Assembly (NCBI GenBank): GCA_964640955.1
Contig: CAZXJI010000017.1
Coordinates: forward strand, 1-64,000
Source: CAXXOK01 sp964640955
Lineage (GTDB): Bacteria > Bacillota > Clostridia > Christensenellales > Aristaeellaceae
Length of the DNA stretch: 64,000 nucleotides
Direction: 5' to 3'
The translations under genes and the position numbers were made by a program. The notes under the pieces are model-generated. The model was given only the letters and a program-made list of their open reading frames with translations, searched no databases and had not been told where the DNA came from. Every line of letters begins with the position of its first letter. Within the stretch, counting starts at the first letter, position 1. Below are positions 28,065 through 37,388 of the stretch, one piece after another.

Positions 28065-29411
28065 ATGTCGGACCGCAGTCGGCGGGTGCTCAAGCCTTTT
28101 GTGGAAAACCGCGCCTATATGGAGGAGCGGATTGCCGCCGGCATCGAAGCCAACCGCAAGGGGCTGGCCACCCTGCGCTTTGAAAACGAAAAGGGCGAGC
28201 CGGTTACGCAGGTGCACGCGGAGCTTCGCCAGAAGAGCCACGATTTCTGCTTCGGGGCGAACCTGTTCATGCTGGACGAGATGGAAACGGCGGAGAAAAA
28301 CGCCGAGTACAAAAAGCGCTTTTGCGAATTGTTCAACCTGGCTACGCTGCCCTTTTACTGGTGCGATCTGGAACCGGAGAAAGGCAGGCTCCGCTTCGAC
28401 AAGGGCAGCCCGAAGGTCTATCGCCGCCCCGCGCCGGACCTGTGTCTGGAATTCTGCGGGCAAAACGGCATCGAGCCCAAACTGCACTGCCTGAACTACG
28501 ATCAGTGGACGCCCCTGTGGATGCAGGACGACGTGCCTTCCGTGAAAAAGGCGCTGGACCGGCGAATGGCGCAGATCGCCGAGCGCTACGGTGACCGCAT
28601 CCGCCGCATGGAGGTCATCAACGAAACGCTGTGCCCCGAGGGGAAGCGGAGCGGCAACCGGCACGGCACCCGCTTTTTCCGCGAGCCCGACCTGGTGGAG
28701 TGGAGCTTCGACCACGCGCGCCGCTACCTGCCCGCGAACGAGCTGATCATCAACGAGGCGACGGATTTCATCTGGGGCGCGGCCTTCAAGCACAACCGCG
28801 GCGCCTACTATATGCAGATCGAGCGGGCCCTCGCCAGGGGCGCTTCCATCGACGCCATAGGCATGCAGTACCACATGTTTTACCCCGAGGAGCAAGAAAC
28901 CGAAAAAACGGCGCTGAACTACGACCCCAGGCTCCTCTACGCCGTCATGGACCGATATGCGGATTTCGGCCTGCCGATGCAGATTACGGAGATCACCATA
29001 CCGGCCTATTCCAGGGAGGAGGAGGACGAGGCGCTGCAGGCGGAAATCCTGCGCAACCTGTATAGCATGTGGTTCAGCAGCCCGAATATGGAGGCCATCA
29101 TCTACTGGAATCTGGTGGACGGATACGCCGCCTTCGCCCCCCAGGGCGATATGAGCTTCGGCGAAAACTACTACCACGGCGCGCTGCTTCGCTTCGACAT
29201 GACCCCCAAGCCCGCGTTCGAAACGCTGCGCAAACTGATCAACGAAACGTGGCGCACGAAGCTCTCCCTGGACAGCGGCGCGCGGAGCTCCGTAGACCTG
29301 AAGGGCTTCTACGGGGAATACGACCTCGACGTTCGCGCGGACGGAAAGGCCGTCCAAACCACGCTGCACATCGAGAAAGGCGCGGACAACGACTTCGTGA
29401 TTCATATTTGA
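28065..29411 (+). CDS. Glycoside hydrolase family 10 enzyme, cytoplasmic (xylanase-like)
   Basis: A 448-residue GH10-type barrel. The acid/base Glu187 is in MEVINETL (family form VNE) and the nucleophile Glu309 in ITEITIP (family form ITELD). LHCLNYDQWTP matches the conserved GH10 substrate-binding stretch with the HxLxW pattern modified. There is no signal peptide, so it probably cleaves imported xylo-oligosaccharides or a related beta-glycan. ATG 28065 is preferred to an upstream start because AGGAGG at 28051-28056 is 8 bases away. It opens an operon through the UxuA-like gene. Confidence 0.85.
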   Translation: MSDRSRRVLKPFVENRAYMEERIAAGIEANRKGLATLRFENEKGEPVTQVHAELRQKSHDFCFGANLFMLDEMETAEKNAEYKKRFCELFNLATLPFYWCDLEPEKGRLRFDKGSPKVYRRPAPDLCLEFCGQNGIEPKLHCLNYDQWTPLWMQDDVPSVKKALDRRMAQIAERYGDRIRRMEVINETLCPEGKRSGNRHGTRFFREPDLVEWSFDHARRYLPANELIINEATDFIWGAAFKHNRGAYYMQIERALARGASIDAIGMQYHMFYPEEQETEKTALNYDPRLLYAVMDRYADFGLPMQITEITIPAYSREEEDEALQAEILRNLYSMWFSSPNMEAIIYWNLVDGYAAFAPQGDMSFGENYYHGALLRFDMTPKPAFETLRKLINETWRTKLSLDSGARSSVDLKGFYGEYDLDVRADGKAVQTTLHIEKGADNDFVIHI

Positions 29412-29438
29412 CCCCGACGACAGGGAGGGAAACGGCTT

Positions 29439-30170
29439 ATGACAAAACTTGAAGGCAGACGGGCGCTCGTTACCGGCTCCACCCAGGGCATCGGCCTGGC
29501 GATTGCCACCCGGCTGGCCCGGGAAGGCGCGACCGTGATCGTACACGGCTCTTCCAGCCGGGAAAAATGCCGGCGGGCCATGGAAACCGTGGGCGGGCAA
29601 TCGCTGTGCGCCCTGGCGGATTTCGCGCGGCCCGACTGCGCCGAACAGCTGTATGCGCAAACCGGAGACGTCGATATTCTGGTGCTCAACGCCTCCGTAC
29701 AGATTCGCAAGCCCTGGGACGCGATCACCGCGGAGGAGTTCGACCGCCAGATCAACGTCAACCTGAAGGCAAGTCTGTTTGTGATTCAGCGCTACGCCCC
29801 GCATATGATCAGGCAGGGCTGGGGCCGTATCGTTACGATCGGCAGCGTGCAGCAAACCAAGCCGCATAAGGATATGGCCGTCTACGCGGCCAGCAAGTGC
29901 GCGCAGATGAGCCTGGTCGGAAATCTGGCGGGGCAGCTGGCTCCGTTCGGGGTGACCGTCAACAACCTGAGTCCGGGGGTCATCGCAACGCCCCGCAACG
30001 ACGAGGCGCTGGCCGACCCGGACTACGCGCGCAAGGTGATGCAGGGCATCCCCCTGGGCTTCGCGGGAGCGCCGGAGGATTGCGCCGGGGCCGCCGCGCT
30101 GCTGTGTTCCGAGGACGGGCGCTACATAACCGGCATCGATCTGGTGGTGGACGGCGGCATGCATCTGTAA
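29439..30170 (+). CDS. Short-chain dehydrogenase/reductase
   Basis: A 243-residue classical SDR. The NAD(P)-binding motif TGSTQGIG spans residues 12-19, the NNAS-like LNAS follows, and the catalytic Tyr149 and Lys153 are in YAASK. The C-terminus ends TGIDLVVDGGMHL as in typical SDRs. In this operon it would oxidise or reduce a sugar or sugar acid (gluconate 5-dehydrogenase, KduD and fructuronate-like activities occur in this family). GGGAGGG precedes the start by 8 bases. Confidence 0.85.
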   Translation: MTKLEGRRALVTGSTQGIGLAIATRLAREGATVIVHGSSSREKCRRAMETVGGQSLCALADFARPDCAEQLYAQTGDVDILVLNASVQIRKPWDAITAEEFDRQINVNLKASLFVIQRYAPHMIRQGWGRIVTIGSVQQTKPHKDMAVYAASKCAQMSLVGNLAGQLAPFGVTVNNLSPGVIATPRNDEALADPDYARKVMQGIPLGFAGAPEDCAGAAALLCSEDGRYITGIDLVVDGGMHL

Positions 30171-30189
30171 CGGACGAGAAGGAATAGAC

Positions 30190-31149
30190 ATGCGCGATTA
30201 TCATCTGTACTTCGCCTCTTGCGTCCCCGCGGGAGGCATCCATCATTATACCTTCCGTAACGGGGCGCTGCGCTTTGGCGAAAAAACGGCCTGCGACAGG
30301 CCCATGTATCTGGACGTCGCGCCGGACGGCGTGGCGGCGCTGCTGAGGCAGCCCTTCGCCGGCAGCCGGGACAGCGGCCTTATGCATTATCCGACGGACG
30401 CCGGCGGGCGCCTGCTTGAGCCGGGGCCGATCATCGATACGCGCGGCGTAGTCGCCTGCCATCTGTGCCGGTTCGAAGGGGAGACCTATGTGACCAACTA
30501 TCTGTCCGGCAGCGTGTTCTGCACATCCGGCCGGCTGGACGTGCACAGCGGCCGCGGCGTGCACCCTGCGCGGCAGGAAGCGCCGCACACGCATTTCATC
30601 TCGCCTGCTCCCGACGGCGCCTGCCTGCTTTCCACGGACCTCGGGCTGGACGCGATCTACCGCTATGACCGGGAGCTGCGCGTGCTGGGCGTTGTCCGCG
30701 TGCCCTCCGGGCAGGGCCCCCGGCACCTCGCCTGTTCGCCGGACGGCAGGACGGTGTTCTGCTGCAACGAGCTGGGCTCGACCGTGACCGTCCTTCGCTA
30801 TACCGGCGGGGAACTGACCGTTTCGCAGACCGTATCGGTGCTGGATCACGAGGCGCCGAGCACTGCGGCCGCCATCCGGGTCCGGGGGGAATACGTCTAC
30901 GTTTCCAACCGGGGCGACGATTCGATTTCCTGCCTGCGCTGGGACGGTGAACGGCTCGCGCTGTGCTCCGTTACGCCCTGCGCGGGGCGCTCGCCCCGCG
31001 ATTTTCTGATCGTGGAGGATTATCTGTTCTGCGCCAACGAGGCAAGCGGAAACGTAACGGTGTTCCGGGTGGACGGCCCCCGGATCGCCGACGCCGGCAT
31101 ACGCCTTGAAATGGAAACCCCCCTGTGCGTCGTCGCACGGCCGTTTTAG
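30190..31149 (+). CDS. Lactonase-like seven-bladed beta-propeller (6-phosphogluconolactonase type)
   Basis: A 319-residue protein of the YbhE/lactonase beta-propeller family. Repeated blades are visible (for example GPRHLACSPDGRTVFCCNEL and VRGEYVYVSNRGDDSISCL, a strong family signature). It would hydrolyse a sugar lactone to the aldonic acid, between an oxidising SDR and dehydratases. It has no signal peptide. The start at 30190 lies 19 bases after the SDR stop. Confidence 0.82.
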   Translation: MRDYHLYFASCVPAGGIHHYTFRNGALRFGEKTACDRPMYLDVAPDGVAALLRQPFAGSRDSGLMHYPTDAGGRLLEPGPIIDTRGVVACHLCRFEGETYVTNYLSGSVFCTSGRLDVHSGRGVHPARQEAPHTHFISPAPDGACLLSTDLGLDAIYRYDRELRVLGVVRVPSGQGPRHLACSPDGRTVFCCNELGSTVTVLRYTGGELTVSQTVSVLDHEAPSTAAAIRVRGEYVYVSNRGDDSISCLRWDGERLALCSVTPCAGRSPRDFLIVEDYLFCANEASGNVTVFRVDGPRIADAGIRLEMETPLCVVARPF

Positions 31150-31161
31150 GAGAAAGCGCCT

Positions 31162-33903
31162 ATGAAGCTGAACCAGCCGCATTACGTGGATGTGCGGGAT
31201 ACCCAGATGGATTTAAACGGGGAATGGCGCTATTGCTGCGTCGACGCGCCCGCGGAGGCGCCGCAGACGCTGGATTACGCGCTGAGGGCTTCGCTGCCCG
31301 ATTCCGTCTACTGGAACCTCTTCGATTCCGGCGTGCTGCCCCATCCGTACGTGGGAACCAACAGCAAGGCCTACCACTGGGTGGATGAACAGGTCTGGTA
31401 TTACCGCCGCAGCTTTTCGGTGCCCGCGGAGAAGCACGGCGGCACCGCGATTCTGTGCTTCGACGGCGTGGCGTATTACTGCCGGGTCTGGCTCAACGGT
31501 GTGCTGCTGGGCGAGCATGAGGGGATGTTCGGCGGGCCGTACGTCGAGGTTTCGAAGCGGCTGGCCTACGGGGGCGAAAACGAGCTCATCGTGGAGGTCA
31601 AAGCCTGCAATTACGGCAGGAAAGCCGCTTATGCCTGCCGTAACGAGAAAGGTCAAAACCGCGAAATCGTCCCGTGGAACATTGCCAGGGACGGCGACAC
31701 CTCCAACGGGGACCTGATCGTCATGGGCATCTGGCGCGGCGTCCGGCTGGCCTTCCTGCCGCCCTTCCACCTCGCCCGCCCGTATCTGACAACGCGGGAA
31801 GCGACGGCCGACCGGGCCGACCTGCGTCTGGAGGCGGAGATCGTCGGTCCGGAAATCGACGAGCTTCACCCGTTTTACGGCATGTGGGACGAGGAGCCTT
31901 CCTACGATTTCGCCTATCAGCAGGGCCTGCGGCAGGCGTACCTTGCCCAGTCCGCCGCCGTGCGCATATCCCTGCGCGAGAAAAACACGGGCGCCTGCGT
32001 TTACGAAAGCCGGACACCCGTTCCGCTGATCGACTACGCCAACAGCCTGCGGGCCGACGCCTACCCGGAGAGCCAGTTTTTTGAATGCGAGTTCGCGGTG
32101 GAACGCCCGAAACGCTGGTGGCCGCACGACATGGGGGAGCCCTTCCTGTACACCGTCACGCTGACGCTCCTGCTGGAAGGGACGCAGGTCGACGAGCTCT
32201 CGTTCGACTGCGGCATTCGCACCGTTCGCGCGGTGCCCACGGCGGGGCCCCGGGCGCGGGAATGGTGGGCGCCCTTTCAGTTCGTCGTTAACGGGCGCAG
32301 CCTATTCCTCAAGGGCGTCAACTGGATGCCGACGGATGCGCTGTACCGCGAGCGCGAAGCGGAATACCGCTGGTCCCTCCAGCTGGCGCGCAACGCCGGC
32401 ATCCATATGGTGCGTGTCTGGAGCGGCGGCGGCAAACCGGAAGCCGACGCGTTCTACCGGCTTTGCGATGAACTGGGGATCATGGTCTGGCAGGACCATT
32501 TCATCGCCAACACCTCCCACACCGAAGGCTGGCCCCCGGACGTTCTGGAGGCGCAGGAAGCCGTAAACCTGTACCGGATACGCAACCATGCCTCCCTGGC
32601 GGTGCATTGCGGGGGCAACGAGTTCAACGCCTACAGCGCGGGAAACGCGGCCGCGCTGTTCATCATCCGGCGGACCGTCCGCGATCTGGACCCCCGGCGA
32701 ATCTTCTACGATACGACGCCCAACCGGGGCAGCGCGCATATCTATCGGGACATGGAACCCACCTGGTACCGGCAGCTGTATAAGGACCTGCCCTTCGTGG
32801 CGGAAACGGGCATCCACAGCTTTCCGGGCTACAAAGCCCTGCAGGCCTGCCTGAGCCCGAAAGAATGCACCCGGGCCGTGCCGGAGCTGACCGGCGATGA
32901 ATTTCGCCGGGCGTTTCCCGAACTGCTCAACCACTTTGCCGAATATGTGCCCCAGCGGGTGCCCCGCATGCTGGCGCGAGCCTCGCAGATCGCGGACCTC
33001 AGCCGCGTCGATCTGCGCGAGCTGGCGGAGGCGACCCATATCGCGGCAAGCGAATACTACGCGATCCTGATCCAGGCCTTGCGGGAAAACGCGCCCGTGA
33101 CCGCCGGCGTCATGCCGTGGGTGTTCCGCCGCCCCTGGACGACGGTGGGCATCCAGCTGGTGGACGGTTCGGGAGACCCCCTTGCCCCCTACTACGCCGT
33201 CAAGCGGGCCTACGCCAGCCCGGAGGCGCATCTGGCCCTGGAGCACATTTCCTTCGCCCCCGGCGAGGAGGCCCGCCTGCCGATCCGGGTATGCAACGAG
33301 TATCACCTGCCGCTGGACGGGTATGCGGTGCAGGTAAAAGCCTGGTCGCCGGAGATGAACCTGCTTTGGGCCAAAACGCTGCCGGCGGACGCGGCGGACG
33401 CTGTTACCCTGGAGCAGGCCGTTGCGGCCGGGTGGGCGGACCGGTACTTTTTCCTGACCGTGACGCTGCTGAAAGACGGCAGGGTGACCCTCAGGCAGCT
33501 CTACTGGCCCAAGTGCCTTTCGATACTGACCGATCCGCAGACGCGGGCGCGATACCGCACCCGGCCCCAGGGCAATTTCCGGCTGGACCGCGGGCCCTGG
33601 CTGAAGCCGCAGGTGGCCGCCTGCGGCGGCGCTTCGCTGCGGGCGCAGGCGCAAGCGGTCAGGCGGCTGGAGCACGGCGTGGAAGCGGAGCTTCGCGTTA
33701 CCAATGCGGGCGATATGCCCGCCTTCCCGGTCACCCTCCAGTCGACGGAACCGGGAAGCCGCCTGATGGCGGAGGACAACGGCTTTTGGCTGGAACCCGG
33801 GGAAACCCGCGCTCTGCGCGTGGTGCTGGAGGGCGGGGAAGGATCAACGAACCAACTGGCCGTTTCCGCGTGGAATGCGGCCGGTGTTTTTGAGACGATC
33901 TGA
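31162..33903 (+). CDS. Glycoside hydrolase family 2 protein, beta-mannosidase-like
   Basis: A 913-residue cytoplasmic GH2 enzyme with jelly-roll sugar-binding domain (residues about 1-190), immunoglobulin-like domain and a central barrel, then further beta domains. The acid/base Glu487 is in HCGGNEFNA and the nucleophile Glu548 in FVAETGIHSFPG. GVNWMPTDALY and the HMVRVWSGGG stretch resemble beta-mannosidases more than beta-galactosidases. It starts 12 bases after the lactonase with GGAG upstream. It probably releases terminal sugars from imported oligosaccharides; the mannoside assignment is moderate. Confidence 0.85.
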   Translation: MKLNQPHYVDVRDTQMDLNGEWRYCCVDAPAEAPQTLDYALRASLPDSVYWNLFDSGVLPHPYVGTNSKAYHWVDEQVWYYRRSFSVPAEKHGGTAILCFDGVAYYCRVWLNGVLLGEHEGMFGGPYVEVSKRLAYGGENELIVEVKACNYGRKAAYACRNEKGQNREIVPWNIARDGDTSNGDLIVMGIWRGVRLAFLPPFHLARPYLTTREATADRADLRLEAEIVGPEIDELHPFYGMWDEEPSYDFAYQQGLRQAYLAQSAAVRISLREKNTGACVYESRTPVPLIDYANSLRADAYPESQFFECEFAVERPKRWWPHDMGEPFLYTVTLTLLLEGTQVDELSFDCGIRTVRAVPTAGPRAREWWAPFQFVVNGRSLFLKGVNWMPTDALYREREAEYRWSLQLARNAGIHMVRVWSGGGKPEADAFYRLCDELGIMVWQDHFIANTSHTEGWPPDVLEAQEAVNLYRIRNHASLAVHCGGNEFNAYSAGNAAALFIIRRTVRDLDPRRIFYDTTPNRGSAHIYRDMEPTWYRQLYKDLPFVAETGIHSFPGYKALQACLSPKECTRAVPELTGDEFRRAFPELLNHFAEYVPQRVPRMLARASQIADLSRVDLRELAEATHIAASEYYAILIQALRENAPVTAGVMPWVFRRPWTTVGIQLVDGSGDPLAPYYAVKRAYASPEAHLALEHISFAPGEEARLPIRVCNEYHLPLDGYAVQVKAWSPEMNLLWAKTLPADAADAVTLEQAVAAGWADRYFFLTVTLLKDGRVTLRQLYWPKCLSILTDPQTRARYRTRPQGNFRLDRGPWLKPQVAACGGASLRAQAQAVRRLEHGVEAELRVTNAGDMPAFPVTLQSTEPGSRLMAEDNGFWLEPGETRALRVVLEGGEGSTNQLAVSAWNAAGVFETI

Positions 33904-33912
33904 GGTGGGACG

Positions 33913-34896
33913 ATGATACTGACGGATTACCTTCAATGCACCCCCGGCATCCAGTGGGATTACGCCCGACAATGCGGCGTTCGCTACGCGGTCATACGCC
34001 TGCCGGAAACCCCTGATTTCGACTGCACGAACGCCGCGCACTGGGACGCGGTCTGCAAGCGCTTCGAGGACTACGGCCTTCATCCGCTGCTGGTGGAGCC
34101 CCTTCCCAACGCCCTGCATGACCCTATCAAGGCGGGGGACGCGCAGCGGGACGCCTGCATCGAGAAGGCCGTCGCCATGTTCCCCCACATGGCCCGGCAC
34201 GGCATTCGAACCCTGTGCCTCAACTTTATGGCCTACACGGGGTGGACCCGCACGCGAAGCGACATTGCGGAACGCGGCGGCGCGCTGGTGACGGGTTTCG
34301 ATTTGCGGGATTACCGCCCGACGACGGACGCGCAGATCACGCAGCGGGAGCTGTGGGCCAACTATACGACTTTTATCCGCGCGGCCGCGCCGGAGGCGGA
34401 GCGCTGGGGTATCCGGCTGGCACTCCACCCCGATGATCCGCCCGTGGAGCGGCTGGGCAAGGTGGAGCGTATTTTCACGTCGGGCGCGAATATGGCGCGC
34501 GCGCTGGATATCGCCCACAGCCCGAACGTGGGGCTGACGCTGTGCCAGGCGACTTTCGCCATGATGGGCGAGGACCTGTACCGCCTGATTCCGGATTTTG
34601 CCGACCGGATATTCTATGTGCATTTCCGCAACGTGCGGGGCGAGAAGGAGCATTTTCGGGAGACCTTTCACGACAACGGCCAGCTGGACATGGCGGCGCT
34701 GCTTCGGCTGTACCGGCGCTGCGGCGTCGACGTACCCATACGCGTGGACCACGTGCCCACCATGGCGGGGGAAACCAACGATTCCCCCGGCTATTGCGCC
34801 CTGGGCAGGCTGTTCGCCATCGGCTATCTGAAAGGGCTGATGGACGCCCTGGAAGAGGAAAGCGGGCCCGCAGTCGTAAACGAGAAAAGCGAGTGA
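33913..34896 (+). CDS. Mannonate dehydratase family protein (UxuA-like)
   Basis: A 327-residue TIM-barrel enzyme that resembles UxuA, which dehydrates D-mannonate to 2-keto-3-deoxygluconate. Conserved pieces are LALHPDDPP, the Cys of LCQATFAMMGED, YVHFRNVRG, FHDNGQLDM and RVDHVPTMAGE, where the His, Cys, His and Asp are the metal-site candidates. It is shorter than E. coli UxuA (about 394 residues), lacking an insertion. With no kinase or aldolase beside it, the product would go to a KDG pathway encoded elsewhere. Tight spacing to the GH2 gene indicates one operon. Confidence 0.82.
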   Translation: MILTDYLQCTPGIQWDYARQCGVRYAVIRLPETPDFDCTNAAHWDAVCKRFEDYGLHPLLVEPLPNALHDPIKAGDAQRDACIEKAVAMFPHMARHGIRTLCLNFMAYTGWTRTRSDIAERGGALVTGFDLRDYRPTTDAQITQRELWANYTTFIRAAAPEAERWGIRLALHPDDPPVERLGKVERIFTSGANMARALDIAHSPNVGLTLCQATFAMMGEDLYRLIPDFADRIFYVHFRNVRGEKEHFRETFHDNGQLDMAALLRLYRRCGVDVPIRVDHVPTMAGETNDSPGYCALGRLFAIGYLKGLMDALEEESGPAVVNEKSE

Positions 34897-34965
34897 CACT
34901 CTCCCACACGACGGCACCCCTATCTAGGGAGGAGCACCGGTGCCGAAGGCCTCTGCGCACGGAAC

Positions 34966-36684
34966 CTATTCCATATAACCGCCCTTCATCGGGCTTACGG
35001 CGTGCTGGGAGTAGATTTTCAACACGCCGCTTTCGTAGCGCGGCGGCTTGGGCCGCCACGCCGCGCGGCGCCGCTCAAGCACCCGGCCTACCTCGTCCGG
35101 GGCCGCGCGGCGACCGTCGACGCCCACCACCGCCAGTTCGCGGGCGGGGATGTCGATCAGGATCAGGTCGTTTTCCTCCACCAGCGCAATGGGCCCGCCC
35201 TCCGCGGCCTCCGGGGAAACGTGGCCGATGGCGGGGCCCCGCGTGGCGCCGGAAAAGCGGCCGTCGGTGATCAGCGCGACGCTTTTGGCCAGCTCTTCGT
35301 TGGAGGAGATGGCTTCGGTGGTATAAAACATCTCCGGCATGCCGCTTCCCCTGGGCCCCTCGTAGCGGATCAGCACGGCGTCGCCCGGCTGCACCGCGCC
35401 GCCGAGCACGGCGGCGATGGCGTCCTCCTCGCAGTCAAAGGGCCGGGCGCGCAGGACCACTCTGTGCATTTCGGCGGGCACGGCGGAATGCTTGACCACC
35501 GCGCCTCCCGGCGCCAGGTTGCCGCGCAGGATGGCGATGGTGCCCTTGTCCCCCAGCGGCCTGTCGAACGGGCGTATGATATCCTCCCGGCTCAGGCCGG
35601 TTTTTTTCAGCAGCGAGGCGCAGCGGTCGTAGTAGGCGCTTGCTTTCAGGGCGTCGAGGTTTTCGCCGAGCGTCCGGCCGGTGACCGTCATCGCGTCAAG
35701 GTGCAGAAGGCTGCGAATCTCCTCCATGACGGCGGGCACCCCGCCCGCGTAGTACACGTATTCCGAGGGCCAGCGCCCCGTGGGGCGAACGTCGAGCAGG
35801 TAACGGGCGTTGCGGTGGATGCGCTCGAAGGTATCCCCGTCGATATGAATGCCGAACTCGTGCGCGACGGCGGGCAGGTGCAGCAGCGCGTTCGTCGAGC
35901 CGGAGATGGCCGCGTGCACGGTGATGGCGTTTTCGAAGCTTTCCCGCGTAACGATGTCGCGGGCGGTCAGCCCGCCGGTCGCGAGCCGCATCGCCTGTTC
36001 GCCCGCCCGGACGGCCGCCTCCCGCAGATCGTCGCAGGTGGCCGGGAGCAGGGCGGTGCCCGGAAGGGCGAGGCCCAGCGCCTCGCTCATGATCTGCATG
36101 GTGCTCGCCGTGCCCATGAAGCTGCACGCGCCGCAGGAAGGGCACGCGTGGCGCTGATAGTAGACGAACTGCTCACGGGTGATCTCGCCGCGCCGGTACA
36201 GGGCATTGTACGTGCCGATCTGCTCCAGCGTCAGCAGGTCGGGCCCGGCCTCCATCACGCCTCCGGTGACCACCACGGCGGGCAGGTTGGTGCGCCCGAT
36301 CCCCATCAGCAGTCCGGGCAGGCCCTTGTCGCAGCTGGCGATGAACACCCCCGCGTCGAAAGGCGTGGCGCTGTTGTGAATCTCCACCATATTGGCGATC
36401 ATGTCGCGGCTGACGAGCGAAAAGTTGATGCCGTCGTGCCCCTGCGCCTGACCGTCGCAGATATCGGTAACGAAAAAGCGCGACGCTTTCCCGCCGGCTT
36501 CCGCAACGCCCCGGACCGCTTCGTTCACCAGGGTCAGGAGGTGCGCGCTTCCGGGGTGGCTGTCGCCGAACGTGCTTTCGACAAGGATTTGCGGCTTTTC
36601 CAGGTCCTCGGGCGTCCAGCCCATGCCCAACCGGAGCGGATCCATCTCCGGCGCGCATTGCCTTACCTGTTCGCTGGGTCTCAT
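34966..36684 (-). CDS. IlvD/Edd family dehydratase, probably for a sugar acid
   Basis: A 572-residue iron-sulfur or Mg-dependent dehydratase of the IlvD/Edd family. Cluster or metal cysteines are in ASCDKGLPG and ACPSCGACSFMG; other landmarks are PRGSGMPEMFY and the LITDGRFSGATRGPAIGHVSPEA stretch. L-arabonate, xylonate and phosphogluconate dehydratases belong to the same family as dihydroxy-acid dehydratase. The sugar-acid context and the convergent UxuA operon favour a sugar acid substrate. ATG 36684 has GGGAGAG 8 bases upstream; a frame extending further upstream is only chance coding. Confidence 0.83.
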   Translation of the reverse strand: MRPSEQVRQCAPEMDPLRLGMGWTPEDLEKPQILVESTFGDSHPGSAHLLTLVNEAVRGVAEAGGKASRFFVTDICDGQAQGHDGINFSLVSRDMIANMVEIHNSATPFDAGVFIASCDKGLPGLLMGIGRTNLPAVVVTGGVMEAGPDLLTLEQIGTYNALYRRGEITREQFVYYQRHACPSCGACSFMGTASTMQIMSEALGLALPGTALLPATCDDLREAAVRAGEQAMRLATGGLTARDIVTRESFENAITVHAAISGSTNALLHLPAVAHEFGIHIDGDTFERIHRNARYLLDVRPTGRWPSEYVYYAGGVPAVMEEIRSLLHLDAMTVTGRTLGENLDALKASAYYDRCASLLKKTGLSREDIIRPFDRPLGDKGTIAILRGNLAPGGAVVKHSAVPAEMHRVVLRARPFDCEEDAIAAVLGGAVQPGDAVLIRYEGPRGSGMPEMFYTTEAISSNEELAKSVALITDGRFSGATRGPAIGHVSPEAAEGGPIALVEENDLILIDIPARELAVVGVDGRRAAPDEVGRVLERRRAAWRPKPPRYESGVLKIYSQHAVSPMKGGYME

Positions 36685-36751
36685 AGTATTCTCTCCCGTC
36701 TTTGTTTCGGCGCCTCCGCACGACGGCGGAAGGAGCACCCGATCTGGGTTG

Positions 36752-36760
36752 ATTATACCA
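36752..36760 (-). promoter_or_regulatory. Extended -10 promoter of the IlvD-type gene
   Basis: On the minus strand TGGTATAAT is a perfect extended -10 (TG-n-TATAAT), about 70 bases upstream of the dehydratase start. No good -35 is seen, as often with extended -10 elements. The same word, TTATGGTATAA, recurs on the plus strand at 36840-36850. Confidence 0.5.
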
Positions 36761-36822
36761 TAAGACCGCTGTGATTCGTTTTCAAAAGCGCCGGCCCGCC
36801 CGTCGGGGAGCGAAACGGCCGA

Positions 36823-36851
36823 TTGATGGAGACGCCGTTTTATGGTATAAA
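36823..36851 (+). promoter_or_regulatory. Promoter of the ABM-domain gene
   Basis: TTGATG (36823-36828) and TATAAA (36846-36851) are separated by 17 bases, a good match to a housekeeping sigma promoter. Translation starts 50 bases downstream. Confidence 0.6.
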
Positions 36852-36900
36852 GGGAAAAACGGCGCAATACGAGCGGCATGCGCAACCGGGAGGCGTTCAA

Positions 36901-37248
36901 ATGGAAAACGGCTTTGCAGAGGTCAAGATGTTTCAGGTCAAACCCGATCAGACGGAGGCGTTCGAGGCCCTCGTAACGGAGATGACAGCGGAGCAGAGGC
37001 TGCGGCCCGGCTGCGCCGATATCCGCTACGTGAAGCGGTTCTTCACGATAGACGGCGTCACGCCGGGCGAGCCGCCCCGCGAACTGACCAGAATCGTGAA
37101 ATGCGTCAAGTACTTTTCGTACTGGGAATTCGACAACAAGGAAAGCTACGGAAAAGCGATCGCATGGTTTTTCGACCGATACTATAAAAAGCTGCAAAGG
37201 CTGCTCCTGATGCCGTTTGACATCCACTGCGGGCATACGCTGGTTTGA
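36901..37248 (+). CDS. Small ABM-domain protein (antibiotic biosynthesis monooxygenase-like)
   Basis: A 115-residue protein resembling the dimeric alpha/beta ABM fold (EVKMFQVKPDQTEAFEALVTEM at the start, then KYFSYWEFDNKESYGKAI). Proteins of this fold often act as monooxygenases, but in sugar-catabolic loci some are sugar mutarotases or of unknown role. GGGAGG at 36889-36894 is 6 bases before ATG 36901, deciding the start; an upstream in-frame ATG at 36823 lies in the promoter. Function not known. Confidence 0.55.
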   Translation: MENGFAEVKMFQVKPDQTEAFEALVTEMTAEQRLRPGCADIRYVKRFFTIDGVTPGEPPRELTRIVKCVKYFSYWEFDNKESYGKAIAWFFDRYYKKLQRLLLMPFDIHCGHTLV

Positions 37249-37388
37249 CCGGCAAAGCGGCGCGAGGGACGCCGGTTTTGCGGCGCTTTACCCTTTCCGG
37301 TCTTTTCCGCGACCGGTTTTTCGCTTGCCATTCCATCCCCTTTGCGTTATGATCGACACCTAATCATCAACGGGAGGATGGATTTACG

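Noticed and set aside
28011..30191. A 726-residue open frame on the minus strand
   Set aside because: Antisense to the GH10 and SDR genes; no motifs.
36685..37236. N-terminal extension of the IlvD-type gene
   Set aside because: The frame continues upstream but crosses the divergent promoter, and the best start with a ribosome site is at 36684.
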